Shown: positions 34,993 to 44,284 of the stretch, piece by piece
How positions within the stretch are numbered: the stretch's first letter is position 1
Layout of the letters: the number at the start of each line of letters is the position of its first letter
NCBI GenBank assembly: GCA_965246835.1
Contig: CBDFFQ010000001.1
Span: forward strand, 1,488,001 to 1,552,000
Source of the DNA: JANPPS01 sp965246835
GTDB taxonomy: Bacteria; Pseudomonadota; Alphaproteobacteria; Acetobacterales; Acetobacteraceae
Reading direction: 5' to 3'
DNA length: 64,000 nt
Position numbers and translations under genes: made by a program
Notes under the pieces: generated by a model
The model's database searches: none
What the model saw: only the letters and a program-made list of their open reading frames with translations
What the model was told of the DNA's origin: nothing

Positions 34993-36545
34993 GCATGGAC
35001 GTCACCAGCCGCCTCTCCGGCGCCGATACCCTCTCGGCCGGCATGGCGCAGGCCCCGGCGGCCCCCGCCTGCACCATGGTCATCTTCGGCGGTGGCGGAG
35101 ACCTCACGAAGCGATTGCTGATGCCGTCGCTGTATAACCTGCATCTGGCCGGGCTGCTGCCGGACGGGTTCCAGGTGATCGGCGTGGACCACAACCCGAG
35201 CGATGACGAGGCCTATCGCACCGGCCTCACCACCGCGATGGAGGGGTTCGCGGCGGAGAAGGGCGGGGAGTTCGCGCCGGGGTCGCTCGACGCCGAAGCC
35301 TGGGGCTGGCTGCGCAGCCGGATCACCTTCCACCAGGCCGAGTTCGAGGACCTCGCCGGATACCAGGCGCTGGCGGCGAAGCTGCAGGGCAATGGCGTGT
35401 TCTACCTCGCCGTCGCCGCGCGGTTCTTCGGTCCGGTCGTGGAAAAACTGGCCGAGGCCGGGCTGATGACCGAGGCCGAGGGCGCGTTCCGCCGCGTGGT
35501 GGTGGAAAAGCCGTTCGGGCACGACCTCGCCAGCGCCCGGGCGCTCAACGCCCTGATCCTGAGCCACGTGCAGGAAAACCAGGTATTCCGCATCGACCAT
35601 TTCCTGGGCAAGGAAACGGTGCAGAACATCATGGCGCTGCGCTTCAGCAACGGCATCTTCGAGCCGCTGTGGAACCGGCACTACATCGACCACATCCAGA
35701 TCACTGCCGCCGAGACCGTAGGCGTCGAGAGCCGCGCCCGCTTCTACGAGCCCACCGGCGCGCTGCGCGACATGGTGCCCAACCACATGTTCCAGCTGCT
35801 GGCGATGGTCGCGATGGAGCCGCCCAACAGCTTCGACGCGGACGCCTTGCGCGCGGAAAAGGCCAAGGCGATCCAGGCCATCAAGCCCATGGACGCCGCC
35901 CGCGTGGCGCGGGACGTCGTGCGCGGGCAGTACACCGCCGGGTCGCTCGGCGGCCAGGACCGCCCCGGCTACCGCCAGGAGCCGGACGTGGCGCCCGACA
36001 GCGTGACCGAAACCTACGTCGCGATGCGGCTCAAGATCGACAATTTCCGCTGGGCCGGCGTGCCGTTCTACATCCGCACCGGCAAGCGCATGGCCGTGCG
36101 GCGGACCGAGATCGCGGTGCACTTCAAGCAGGCGCCGTACGCCCTGTTCCGCGACACGCCCGTCGATCGCCTGACGCCCAACGTCATGGTGATCCACGTC
36201 CAGCCGAGCGAGGGCATCACCCTCAACCTCAGCGCCAAGGTGCCGGGCCCCACGATGCAGCTCGGCTCCGTCGCGATGCAGTTCCGCTACAGCGACTGGT
36301 TCAAGCTGCCATCCGCCACCGGCTACGAGACCCTGATCTACGACGTGATGGTGGGTGACCAGACCCTGTTCCAACGCGCCGACAATGTGGAGGCCGGGTG
36401 GCAGGCCGTAGACCCCATCCTACAGGAATGGGCCGCCGGCCATACCGAGGTGCAGGACTACGCCGCCGGCAGCAGCGGCCCGGCGGCCGCGGACGCGCTG
36501 CTCGAGCGGGACGGCCGGCACTGGCTGCCCGTGACCCAGTCATGA
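34989..36545 (+). CDS. zwf: Glucose-6-phosphate 1-dehydrogenase
   Basis: 518 residues. Oxidises glucose 6-phosphate to 6-phosphogluconolactone with NADP+. Nucleotide motif FGGGGDLTKRLLMPSLYNL, substrate-binding VVVEKPFGHDL and active-site RIDHFLGKETVQNI. The N-terminal 25 residues before the Rossmann fold are longer than average. It overlaps gnd and the HAD gene by 4 bp each. Confidence 0.97.
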   Translation: MSMDVTSRLSGADTLSAGMAQAPAAPACTMVIFGGGGDLTKRLLMPSLYNLHLAGLLPDGFQVIGVDHNPSDDEAYRTGLTTAMEGFAAEKGGEFAPGSLDAEAWGWLRSRITFHQAEFEDLAGYQALAAKLQGNGVFYLAVAARFFGPVVEKLAEAGLMTEAEGAFRRVVVEKPFGHDLASARALNALILSHVQENQVFRIDHFLGKETVQNIMALRFSNGIFEPLWNRHYIDHIQITAAETVGVESRARFYEPTGALRDMVPNHMFQLLAMVAMEPPNSFDADALRAEKAKAIQAIKPMDAARVARDVVRGQYTAGSLGGQDRPGYRQEPDVAPDSVTETYVAMRLKIDNFRWAGVPFYIRTGKRMAVRRTEIAVHFKQAPYALFRDTPVDRLTPNVMVIHVQPSEGITLNLSAKVPGPTMQLGSVAMQFRYSDWFKLPSATGYETLIYDVMVGDQTLFQRADNVEAGWQAVDPILQEWAAGHTEVQDYAAGSSGPAAADALLERDGRHWLPVTQS

Positions 36546-37348
36546 TCCGGCTCGTGGTGTCGGACGTGGACGGCACGCTGGTTCAGACCGACAAATCCCT
36601 GGCGCCCAGCACCATCGCCGCGGTGGGACGACTGCGCGACGCCGGCATCCCGCTCGCGATCGTGAGCGCCCGGCCCACCTTCGGCATGCAGTGGATCGCG
36701 GACGAGCTGCAGCTCCGCGGCCTCCTGGCCGGGTTCAACGGCGGCGTGGTGGCGCAGCCGGACGGCACCGTGGTGGAGCGCCGCCTGCTGCCGCCCGACA
36801 GCGCCCGCATCGCGCTCGACCTGTTCGCACGACACGGCGTGAGCGCCTGGTTCTTCACCGAAACCGAATGGCTGGCGCAGGATCCGGACGGCCCCCGCGT
36901 CCCGCTCGAACGCCGCACCTTGCGCGGGCAGGAGCGGATCGTGGCCGACTACACGCCCTACCTGGCGCAGTGCGGCAAGATCGTCGGCGTGACCGATGAC
37001 GAGCCGTTGCTGGCCCGGCTGGAAACCGAGCTGCAAGGCCTCCTCGGCCCCGGCGCGAACGCCAAGCGGTCCCAGACCTACTACCTCGATGTCACGAACG
37101 CCGCCGCCGACAAGGGCAACGCCGTGCGCATCCTGGCCGACAAGCTGGGCGTGAAGCTCGCCGACGTGCTGGTCCTGGGTGACCAGGCCAACGATTTGCC
37201 GATGTTCCGCGTGGCCGGCTTCTCCGTCGCGATGAGCAACGGCCCGGCCGCCGTGCAGGCCGAGGCCAGCGCCGTCACCGGCCACACCGACCACGATGGC
37301 TGGGCACAGGCGATCGACCGCTTCGTGCTCGCGGGAGCACCGGCATGA
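36542..37348 (+). CDS. Cof-type HAD-superfamily phosphatase
   Basis: 268 residues. The nucleophile motif is SDVDGTLVQTD (Asp8, with Asp10), and the C-terminal KGNAVRILADKLGV and LGDQANDLPMF carry motifs III and IV. The large alpha/beta cap of subfamily IIB lies between. Such enzymes dephosphorylate sugar phosphates or riboflavin/pyridoxal intermediates. Position between zwf and pgl, with 4-bp overlaps at both ends, suggests a sugar phosphate. Confidence 0.9.
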   Translation: MIRLVVSDVDGTLVQTDKSLAPSTIAAVGRLRDAGIPLAIVSARPTFGMQWIADELQLRGLLAGFNGGVVAQPDGTVVERRLLPPDSARIALDLFARHGVSAWFFTETEWLAQDPDGPRVPLERRTLRGQERIVADYTPYLAQCGKIVGVTDDEPLLARLETELQGLLGPGANAKRSQTYYLDVTNAAADKGNAVRILADKLGVKLADVLVLGDQANDLPMFRVAGFSVAMSNGPAAVQAEASAVTGHTDHDGWAQAIDRFVLAGAPA

Positions 37349-38040
37349 CCGCGGCGGACCCGCAGGCCCTGGCGCGGGAGGTTGCGGACTGGATGCTGCT
37401 GACATTGCGCGCGTCCACGGGGGAGGTCGCGGTCGCACTCTCCGGCGGGTCAACGCCCAAGCTGCTGTATGAGGTGCTGGCGCAGGAGCCGTATCGCGGC
37501 ATGATGCCATGGGACCGCGTGCATTGGTTCTGGGGCGACGAGCGGTTCGTGCCGCCCGATGATCCCCGCAGCAACTACCGCATGACCTACGAAGCCCTGC
37601 TGGGCCATGTGAAAATCCCCGCCAGCCACATGCACCCGGTGCAGACCGACGACGTGACTCCCGAACAGGCCGCGGCCCTCTATCAGCAAGCGCTGCAATC
37701 CTTCTACGGCGCCGCCACGCTCGATCCGGCACGGCCGCTGTTCGAGATCGTTCTGCTCGGCCTCGGCACCAACGGGCACACGGCGTCCCTGTTCCCTGGC
37801 ACCGCGGTGCTGGACGAACGCACCGCCTGGGCGGCGGCCGTGACGCCGGAAGGGGAACCGACCCGCATCACCCTCACCTACCCGGCACTCGAAAGCTGCC
37901 GCCACGCCGCCTTCATCGTGGCCGGGGCGGAGAAGAGGGATGTGCTGGCCCGGGTGCGGGCCGGGGAGGCAACGCTGCCCGCCGCCCGGTTCCGCCCGAC
38001 AGGGACCCTGCACTGGTTCACGGACTCAGCCTCGGCATAA
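37345..38040 (+). CDS. pgl: 6-phosphogluconolactonase
   Basis: 231 residues. Hydrolyses 6-phosphogluconolactone. DevB-type motifs: VALSGGSTPKLLYEVLA, HWFWGDERFVPPDDPRSNYRM and LLGLGTNGHTASLFPGT. Completes the oxidative branch of this operon and starts four bases inside the HAD gene. Confidence 0.95.
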   Translation: MTAADPQALAREVADWMLLTLRASTGEVAVALSGGSTPKLLYEVLAQEPYRGMMPWDRVHWFWGDERFVPPDDPRSNYRMTYEALLGHVKIPASHMHPVQTDDVTPEQAAALYQQALQSFYGAATLDPARPLFEIVLLGLGTNGHTASLFPGTAVLDERTAWAAAVTPEGEPTRITLTYPALESCRHAAFIVAGAEKRDVLARVRAGEATLPAARFRPTGTLHWFTDSASA

Positions 38041-38141
38041 GGCCGGCAGCCCAGCCCACCCTTGCTGCGGTCTACGTATCAAAAACATTCTACCGGCACA
38101 GAAGGCTTCGAATTTTCAACCAAAGGTGGTATTGCATGTGA

Positions 38142-38588
38142 ATGGACCAGCTCATTCCACGCCGGTGCGACCGCCAATCCGTTCTTCGAACGGCTAAGCT
38201 CACGTATCATGGGGCGGTGGTGGACTGCATCGTCGTCGATTTATCGACGGCAGGTGTCCGGGTTCAGCTCGGAGCCGTCGTGCCTGTGCCGGAGGAGGTG
38301 ACCGTTCAGTTCGCGGCAGGGTCGTCCTTCAAGGCGATCCGCCGCTGGAGCCGCGGCCTGGAAATCGGCTTCGAATTCGCAGGCGCCGCCCACCTCGGCG
38401 CGGCTTCCCGTGTTGCCGCCTGGGAAATCTACGAAGAATTGCGGAGCGCGCCGCTCGAAGGAACGTTGAGCCGCCTGCATACCCTCAACCATTTCGGTGA
38501 TCCGGCGCTAAGAACCCTGGTTCAAGCAACCCAGGCCGCGATCGATCAGCTTGAGAAGGCAGTGCGCCAGTTGGCCCAGGGTTCCTGA
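38142..38588 (+). CDS. PilZ-domain protein, likely c-di-GMP receptor
   Basis: 148 residues. The N-terminal PilZ domain has the RxxxR site at Arg7 and Arg11 (IPRRCDRQ) and the DxSxxG site at 33-38 (DLSTAG), the two motifs that bind cyclic di-GMP. The C-terminal 50 residues are helical with a possible coiled coil (VQATQAAIDQLEKAVRQL) and no match I recognise. It faces a GGDEF gene and lies near an EAL gene, so the three form a local c-di-GMP group. Confidence 0.83.
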   Translation: MDQLIPRRCDRQSVLRTAKLTYHGAVVDCIVVDLSTAGVRVQLGAVVPVPEEVTVQFAAGSSFKAIRRWSRGLEIGFEFAGAAHLGAASRVAAWEIYEELRSAPLEGTLSRLHTLNHFGDPALRTLVQATQAAIDQLEKAVRQLAQGS

Positions 38589-38663
38589 CCCGCCGAAGCC
38601 GCCCAACCAGCGGCCTCAATCATCGGACCAAGCTGCACGAGATCGTTGGTGCCGCCCGCCCCC

Positions 38664-40772
38664 TTACCCCGGCGCCGCCTCGATCGAGGGCGCCTGTTCC
38701 CGCGCCAGGCCGTGTTCCATCCAGGTCGCCACGTGGATCCGGTTGCGGCCGAGACGCTTCGCCAGATAGAGCGCGGCATCCGCGGCCTCCACGAAGGCCG
38801 CCGGCCCTTCGAGCCCGATCGGCGGCAAAATGCAGGCCACACCCACGCTCACCGTAACCACATGAAGCGGGCTGCCATCATTGACCAGACCGGCTTCAGC
38901 GACGGCTTTTCGGGTCGATTCCGCGAGGGTCGCGGCACCCTCCCGGTCCGTCCCGGGAAGGACGATCGCGAACTCCTCCCCCCCATACCGGCCCAGCAGA
39001 TCGCCGGGGCGCCGAAGTTGCAAACCGATCAGCTCTGCCACGCGGCGCAGGCACTCGTCGCCAGCGGGATGGCCATAGGTGTCGTTGAACGGCTTGAAAT
39101 GGTCGATGTCGAGCATGAGGATGCTCAGCGGCTCCTGCAACCGTTGCGCCCGCTGGAACTCCAGCCCCAGGGCATCGTCGAACCGGCGCCGGTTGGCAAC
39201 TCCGGTCAAACCGTCCTGCAACGCCTGGACTTGCAAGAGCCGGTTTGCCGACTCGAGCTGCTCCTCCATCTGCTTGCGGCTCGTGATATCGCGTGAGACC
39301 GATACGAAACCCTCATCGGTCGGTAACCGGCGCACGGCCGATTCGACCCAAACGCATTGGCCGTCCTTACGGATGCAGCGATACGTGATCTGTGCGCAGG
39401 GGACATTGCCGCGTCCCATGTCCAGGACCATCGCTGCGACGCCCGGCCTGTCGCCGGCATGAATGATGTCTGGCCCGAACGTGCCGATCAGTTCGTCCGG
39501 TTCGTAGCCAAAAACCTCCCGGCAGGCCGGAGAAACATACGTCCGGAAGAATTTTGGGTCGAACCGCGTGATGACGTCGCTGGCGTGTTCGGAAATCATG
39601 CGATGCGACGCTTCGCTCTCGGTGATGGTCGCCTGCATTGCGGCAATATCGGCATCCCGGGCGCTCAGCCGCACCACCATCTCATCGAACACATGGCCGA
39701 GCTCATGCAATTCCTGCGCCGTCCCGCGGCCCATGGCGCCCGCCGCAGTCGGCCGGCCCCGGCCCACGCCGCCCGCCGCGATCGTAAGCTGCTGCAGGGG
39801 GGCAACAAGCGCGCGCTGACCCACGATCCAGGCCCCTAGCAGGGCACAGAAAGCGGCGATCAGGGCCACACCGATATCGCGCGCCAATCGCCGATTTGCG
39901 GCAGCAAGCACCTCGGCGACGGGCTTGGTCACAACGACCACCAGCGCACGCGTGGTACCTTGCAACGGCGCGAACCCGGCGATCTGCTCGATCCCGTTCT
40001 CATCGGCCACATCGATGCCGCCGCCCTCGGGGTTCTGGCCGATCGCCGCCAGCATGGCCGCCGATACCGCCAGCACCGGCGATGGCGCCGACCCGGCTGC
40101 ATCCCACCGGGCATTCGCAACGATCACGCCGCTCCGCGCATCGACGATCCGCGCTTGCATACCCGGCACCTGCGACGTCCGCTCCGTCAGGCGGAAGAAC
40201 CAATCGAGGTTCAATGACGCTGCCATAACGCCCGATGGCGGGCCCCCCGGCACCGCCGGCGGGATCGGCACGGCCACGACAAGCCCGGGGCGGCCAGTCA
40301 CCTGCCCGACCATCATCTCGCTGACGATAACCTGCCCCACCCTCGCGGCCAGGGCCTCCCGGATATAGGTTCGGTCGCTGAGATCGAACATGACGTCCTC
40401 GGCATGGCTGTTGCAGCCCACCGTTCCGTCCGGCCGCGCCGCCGTCAGCACGGAGATGCTTGGATGATCCCGGGCGAAGCGGCGCAGCAACTCATGGCAG
40501 GGCCTCCGCACGAAGCCGCTCACGTCCGGCACGCGGGTCAACACCGTCAGCAGGTGGCTGGCTTCCTGGATGATGTCATCCTGCTGCCCCGCCCCGACCT
40601 GCGCCAGATCGGCCGCCTGCCGGCGCACGCTGGCCAGCGTGGCATCGCGATTCTCCAGCCCGGCGAAAACCAGCATGGCCATCAGCGGCCCCGTCGCCAA
40701 AAGCGTCAACAATGCGAGGCGTATCCGGATCGTCCCGGATACCAGGGCAAACGAGGCAGCCAACCTCGACAT
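38664..40772 (-). CDS. Membrane diguanylate cyclase (periplasmic sensor, PAS, GGDEF)
   Basis: 702 residues. A transmembrane helix near 20-40 (LALLTLLATGPLMAMLVFAG), a periplasmic Cache-like sensor to about 300, a second helix near 305-330, a short HAMP-like linker, a PAS domain near 390-505 and a GGDEF domain at the end. The active site is GRYGGEEFAIVLP. The allosteric inhibitory RxxD (RPGD) is exactly five residues upstream, so product feedback is expected. Makes c-di-GMP. The ATG at 40772 is preferred to a TTG one codon before. Confidence 0.94.
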   Translation of the reverse strand: MSRLAASFALVSGTIRIRLALLTLLATGPLMAMLVFAGLENRDATLASVRRQAADLAQVGAGQQDDIIQEASHLLTVLTRVPDVSGFVRRPCHELLRRFARDHPSISVLTAARPDGTVGCNSHAEDVMFDLSDRTYIREALAARVGQVIVSEMMVGQVTGRPGLVVAVPIPPAVPGGPPSGVMAASLNLDWFFRLTERTSQVPGMQARIVDARSGVIVANARWDAAGSAPSPVLAVSAAMLAAIGQNPEGGGIDVADENGIEQIAGFAPLQGTTRALVVVVTKPVAEVLAAANRRLARDIGVALIAAFCALLGAWIVGQRALVAPLQQLTIAAGGVGRGRPTAAGAMGRGTAQELHELGHVFDEMVVRLSARDADIAAMQATITESEASHRMISEHASDVITRFDPKFFRTYVSPACREVFGYEPDELIGTFGPDIIHAGDRPGVAAMVLDMGRGNVPCAQITYRCIRKDGQCVWVESAVRRLPTDEGFVSVSRDITSRKQMEEQLESANRLLQVQALQDGLTGVANRRRFDDALGLEFQRAQRLQEPLSILMLDIDHFKPFNDTYGHPAGDECLRRVAELIGLQLRRPGDLLGRYGGEEFAIVLPGTDREGAATLAESTRKAVAEAGLVNDGSPLHVVTVSVGVACILPPIGLEGPAAFVEAADAALYLAKRLGRNRIHVATWMEHGLAREQAPSIEAAPG

Positions 40773-40785
40773 CAAGAAGCGGCCC

Positions 40786-41682
40786 TCATGAGGCCCACGC
40801 CCTCAACGCCTGCGGCAGCATATCGGCCATGAACAATCCAGGAGTCTCGGTCCCAAACACCGGCTTGAACGAATCTTGCGTCAGACGTCCGGGCCGGCCG
40901 ATCAGAAATCCCTGGGCTTCCTGGCATTCATACGCCTGCAGGATCCCGAGCTGGCCCTCCTCCTCCACCCCCTCCGCACACACGACCATGCCGAGCCCGC
41001 GGCCCAGCTGCAGCAAGGACCGTACGATCACCTCCGTCCGCCGGCATGACCCCAGCCCCTCGATGAACACGCGATCGAGCTTCAGCTTGTCGAAAGCCAT
41101 GTCCCGCAAATAACCCAGGGCCGAATACCCGGTGCCGAAATCGTCGAGCGACAGCCCCACTCCCAGCGCCTTGAGATGGCCCAGCTCCGATTTGGCGGTG
41201 CTCCCGGTCTCCAGGAACACCCGCTCGGTCACCTCCAGCTCCAGCCGGGACGGGTCGAGCCCGGTATGCCGGAGCGTGGTTTCGACCAGGTGGGACAGTT
41301 CCGTGGTCTGGAACCAGGCTGCCGAGACGTTGACCGCCACCCGCATCGGCTGCGGCCATCCCACGGCCGCCGTGCACGCGGTCTGCAGCACCCAGCCATC
41401 CAAATCCCGGAACAGGCCCAGGCTTTCGGCCACCGGCACGAACACCGAGGGCGAGACCGGACCATGGCCGGGCCGGTCCCAGCGCAGCAACGCCTCGAAC
41501 CCCGATAGCGCGCCGCTGAGGCAATCCACGATCGGCTGCCACTGGATCTCAAACTGCCCAGTGGCCAGGGCCGTCCGCACATCGCGCTCCAGCATCGCGC
41601 GTTGGGGCCCGGCATAGTCACGCAATGGCAACGCCGCCTGGGAACTCGACTCCTGTCGCACTCTCGACTGCTCCAGCAACAA
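40786..41682 (-). CDS. EAL-domain c-di-GMP phosphodiesterase
   Basis: 298 residues, one EAL domain with little else. Motifs for catalysis are all present: GFEALLRW, NVSAAWF, LELEVTERVFL, DDFGTGYSALGYL, KLKLDRVFIEG and VVCAEGVEEEGQL. No ATG lies before the domain. A TTG at 41682 is the longest start, a GTG at 41661 or ATG at 41595 are others. The frame stays open upstream to a stop at 41757, so a longer ancestral N-terminus is possible. It ends 14 bp before the cyclase gene in the same direction. Confidence 0.88.
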   Translation of the reverse strand: MLLEQSRVRQESSSQAALPLRDYAGPQRAMLERDVRTALATGQFEIQWQPIVDCLSGALSGFEALLRWDRPGHGPVSPSVFVPVAESLGLFRDLDGWVLQTACTAAVGWPQPMRVAVNVSAAWFQTTELSHLVETTLRHTGLDPSRLELEVTERVFLETGSTAKSELGHLKALGVGLSLDDFGTGYSALGYLRDMAFDKLKLDRVFIEGLGSCRRTEVIVRSLLQLGRGLGMVVCAEGVEEEGQLGILQAYECQEAQGFLIGRPGRLTQDSFKPVFGTETPGLFMADMLPQALRAWAS

Positions 41683-41845
41683 AGGCGCGGGCTTCTTCGC
41701 GCGGGATAACGGCCTGATCGCCGCACCATCTACCGAACAGTGCAGGAAAACCCGTTAAAAAGTGTTGAAGACGGACTGCTTCTTTTGTGAGATCGCTGCT
41801 ACTCTGCAAGCCCGCAATGATTTCCGCCGAGAATAGGGAACCGAG

Positions 41846-42472
41846 ATGGGCGACGCCGGCCTATTACCAGGCTTCATCCTCGCCACCATCCTGCTGGTGC
41901 TGGTGCCGGGCCCGAACCTGTCGTTGATCCTGGCCAACAGCATCGGCCATGGCACCCGGTACGGCCTGCTGACCATTGCCGGCACCACGCCCGCGCTCAT
42001 GCTTCAGCTGGCCCTGACCTCGATCGGCATGGCGGAGGTGATCCAGGCCCTGGGCGCCTGGTTCGAGCTGTTGCGCTGGGCGGGCGTCGCATACCTCATG
42101 GTGTCGGGATGGCAGCTCTGGCGCTCGCCCCCGCCCACGCTCGCCAGCGGCGCAGGCCCGGCCGCCCGTCCACCCCGGCTCGCACCAGTGCTGGCCCGGG
42201 GCTTCCTGGTGGCCTCGTGCAATCCCAAGACGCTGCTGTTCTTCAGCGCCTTCCTGCCCCAATTCATCGCAACGGACCGCCCGGCGGGGCCGCAGCTCGC
42301 GGTGCTGTCGATCGTGTTCGCCCTCATCGTGGTCACGGGCGACAGCCTGATGGCGTGCGCCGCCGGCCGGGCGCGGCCATTCTTGGTGCGGCGAGGCCGG
42401 GCCATCAACCGGCTATCGGGCGGGATGATGATGGGCGCCGGCCTCGGTCTCGCGGTCGCCCGGGCCCGATAG
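41846..42472 (+). CDS. LysE/RhtB-family amino acid exporter
   Basis: 208 residues, five to six hydrophobic segments. The N-terminal PGPNLSLILANSIGHGTRYGLL is the family signature. NPKTLLFFSAFLPQF marks the middle. Exports amino acids, homoserine lactone or related compounds. No ATG-distant SD stronger than GGGAAC is seen. Convergent with the glutathione transferase gene, 16 bp away. Confidence 0.93.
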   Translation: MGDAGLLPGFILATILLVLVPGPNLSLILANSIGHGTRYGLLTIAGTTPALMLQLALTSIGMAEVIQALGAWFELLRWAGVAYLMVSGWQLWRSPPPTLASGAGPAARPPRLAPVLARGFLVASCNPKTLLFFSAFLPQFIATDRPAGPQLAVLSIVFALIVVTGDSLMACAAGRARPFLVRRGRAINRLSGGMMMGAGLGLAVARAR

Positions 42473-42488
42473 CGCCCGGGCCGATCCG

Positions 42489-43178
42489 TCAGGCCGCCGC
42501 GTGCCGGAACATATGGCGCCGCGCCTCGGCGTCGAACTCCGTCTTGAACGCATGCCGGTCCTTGATCGCCGTCGCGCGCACCGCGGCCGGCCGGGCGCTG
42601 ATCGCGTCGAAATGCCGCTTCAGATGCGGCAGCGTGTCCCAGGCATCGTCCCCCATCACGAACGGCACCATCCGCGTCCAGCCCCAAACCGCCATGTCCA
42701 CGATCCCGTACGCCTCGCCCAGCATGAACGGACGCCCGGCCAAGTGATCGTTCAGGATGCCGTAATGCCGCTTCGCCTCGAATGCATAGCGCGTGACGGC
42801 ATAATCCTTCGGCTCCGGCGCGAAATGGCGGAAATGCACGGCCTGGCCGGAATAGGGCCCGATGCCGGTCGCCACGAACATGAGCCAGGACAGCATCTCG
42901 CCCCGCGCCGCCGCGGACGGGCCGGGCATGAACTGGCCGGTCTTCTCACCCAAGTACAGCAGAATCGCGTTGCTATCCCACACCACCGCATCCCCGTCCC
43001 CCGTCTTGTCCACGATGCAGGGGACCTTGTTGTTGGGATTGAGCTTGGCGAACTCCGGCGCGAATTGCTCGCCCTTCCGCGTATCGACCGGGACAGCCTC
43101 ATACGGTAGCCCGCTCTCCTCGAGGAACAGCGCGACCTTCATGGGATTGGGCGCGAGGCTGTAGTAGAATGTCAGCAT
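42489..43178 (-). CDS. Glutathione S-transferase (YfcG/Ure2p-like)
   Basis: 229 residues. N-terminal thioredoxin-fold with LTFYYSLAPNPMKVALFLEE and the glutathione site NNKVPCIVD, VWDSNAILLYLGEKT. The C-terminal helical part has GPYSGQAVHFRHFAPE, found in the Nu-class (YfcG/YghU) group, which has glutathione-disulfide reductase activity. The ATG at 43178 is chosen from the start of the fold; it is divergent from the next gene. Confidence 0.93.
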   Translation of the reverse strand: MLTFYYSLAPNPMKVALFLEESGLPYEAVPVDTRKGEQFAPEFAKLNPNNKVPCIVDKTGDGDAVVWDSNAILLYLGEKTGQFMPGPSAAARGEMLSWLMFVATGIGPYSGQAVHFRHFAPEPKDYAVTRYAFEAKRHYGILNDHLAGRPFMLGEAYGIVDMAVWGWTRMVPFVMGDDAWDTLPHLKRHFDAISARPAAVRATAIKDRHAFKTEFDAEARRHMFRHAAA

Positions 43179-43240
43179 GGGTCCACTCCTGCGGTACAGG
43201 GGCGGGATAGCACGGGCCCGTCCCGGATAGGAGAGCCCGC

Positions 43241-44284
43241 ATGGCCCACCGCATCGCCCTGATCGGCGCCGGCACGTTCGGCCAAAAGCACCTGGCCGTG
43301 ATCGCGGCCGAGCCCGGCTTCGCCCTGGCCGGCCTCGCGGATCCCTCCCTCGCCGCCCGCGCGCTCGCGGAAGAACGCTGCGTGCCGTGGTTCGCGGAGC
43401 CCGCCGCACTGCTGGACGCCGTAAAGCCCGACGGCGCGATCATCGTCACCCCCAACCGGCTGCATGTCCCGCACGCCCTGCTGTGCATCGAGCGCGGGAT
43501 ACCCGTGCTGGTCGAAAAGCCCGTCGCCGACACGCCCGAAGCCGCCGAGGCGCTGGCGTTGGCGGCGGAGGCGGCCGGCACGCCCGTGCTGGTCGGCCAG
43601 CACCGGCGCCACAACCCGATCCTGCAAGCGGCCCACGCCACCATCGCCGGCGGCCGCCTGGGCGACCTAATCGCGGTCAACCTCACCTGGCTCATCCACA
43701 AGCCCGATGCCTATTTCGACCTCGCCTGGCGCCGCGAACCGGGCGGCGGCCCGATCATGATCAACCTGGTCCATGAACTGGACGCGCTCCGCTTCGTGGT
43801 GGGCGAGATCGCCGCCGTGCGAGCCATCACGTCCAACACCACGCGCGGCTTCGCGGTGGAAGACACGGTGGCCATCGCGGTCCGCTTCACCAACGGCGCG
43901 CTCGGCACGATCCTGGTGTCGGACGCGACGCCCGCGCCCTGGAACTGGGAAATGACCTCCGGCGAGAACCCGGCCTATGTGCAGCAGCATGCCGTGAGCG
44001 GCGTGATCGCGGGGCGGCTGGCCTCGCTCTCGTTGCCGTATCTGGACCTCTGGCAGCATCGCCCGGCGCCGGGCCAGGACACGGGCTGGATGTCCCCGAT
44101 CGCGAGCGAGCGGGTGCCGGTCCGGCACGATGACGCCTACCAACGGCAGCTGCGTCATTTCGGCGCCGTGATCGACGGCGCCGCCCCCCTGGTCACGGTG
44201 CGGGACGCCGCGCGCACGCTGGCCTGGTGCCTGGCCGTACACGACTCTGCGCGGACCGGGCAGGAGGTGGCGCTTGCGGGGTAG
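43241..44284 (+). CDS. Gfo/Idh/MocA-family NAD(P)-dependent oxidoreductase
   Basis: 347 residues. Rossmann motif LIGAGTFGQKHLAVI, the conserved EKPVAD loop near residue 92 and a C-terminal MocA domain with NLVHELDALRFVVG. Acts on sugars, inositols, bile or amino sugar-like compounds; substrate unknown. Start ATG has TAGGAGAG upstream. The M23 gene begins inside its 3' end. Confidence 0.9.
   Translation: MAHRIALIGAGTFGQKHLAVIAAEPGFALAGLADPSLAARALAEERCVPWFAEPAALLDAVKPDGAIIVTPNRLHVPHALLCIERGIPVLVEKPVADTPEAAEALALAAEAAGTPVLVGQHRRHNPILQAAHATIAGGRLGDLIAVNLTWLIHKPDAYFDLAWRREPGGGPIMINLVHELDALRFVVGEIAAVRAITSNTTRGFAVEDTVAIAVRFTNGALGTILVSDATPAPWNWEMTSGENPAYVQQHAVSGVIAGRLASLSLPYLDLWQHRPAPGQDTGWMSPIASERVPVRHDDAYQRQLRHFGAVIDGAAPLVTVRDAARTLAWCLAVHDSARTGQEVALAG

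Noticed and set aside
41618..41809. A 63-residue minus-strand frame upstream of the EAL gene
   Set aside because: Overlaps the EAL N-terminus, with no ribosome site or known motif. It could be part of a longer decayed N-terminus but cannot be supported.
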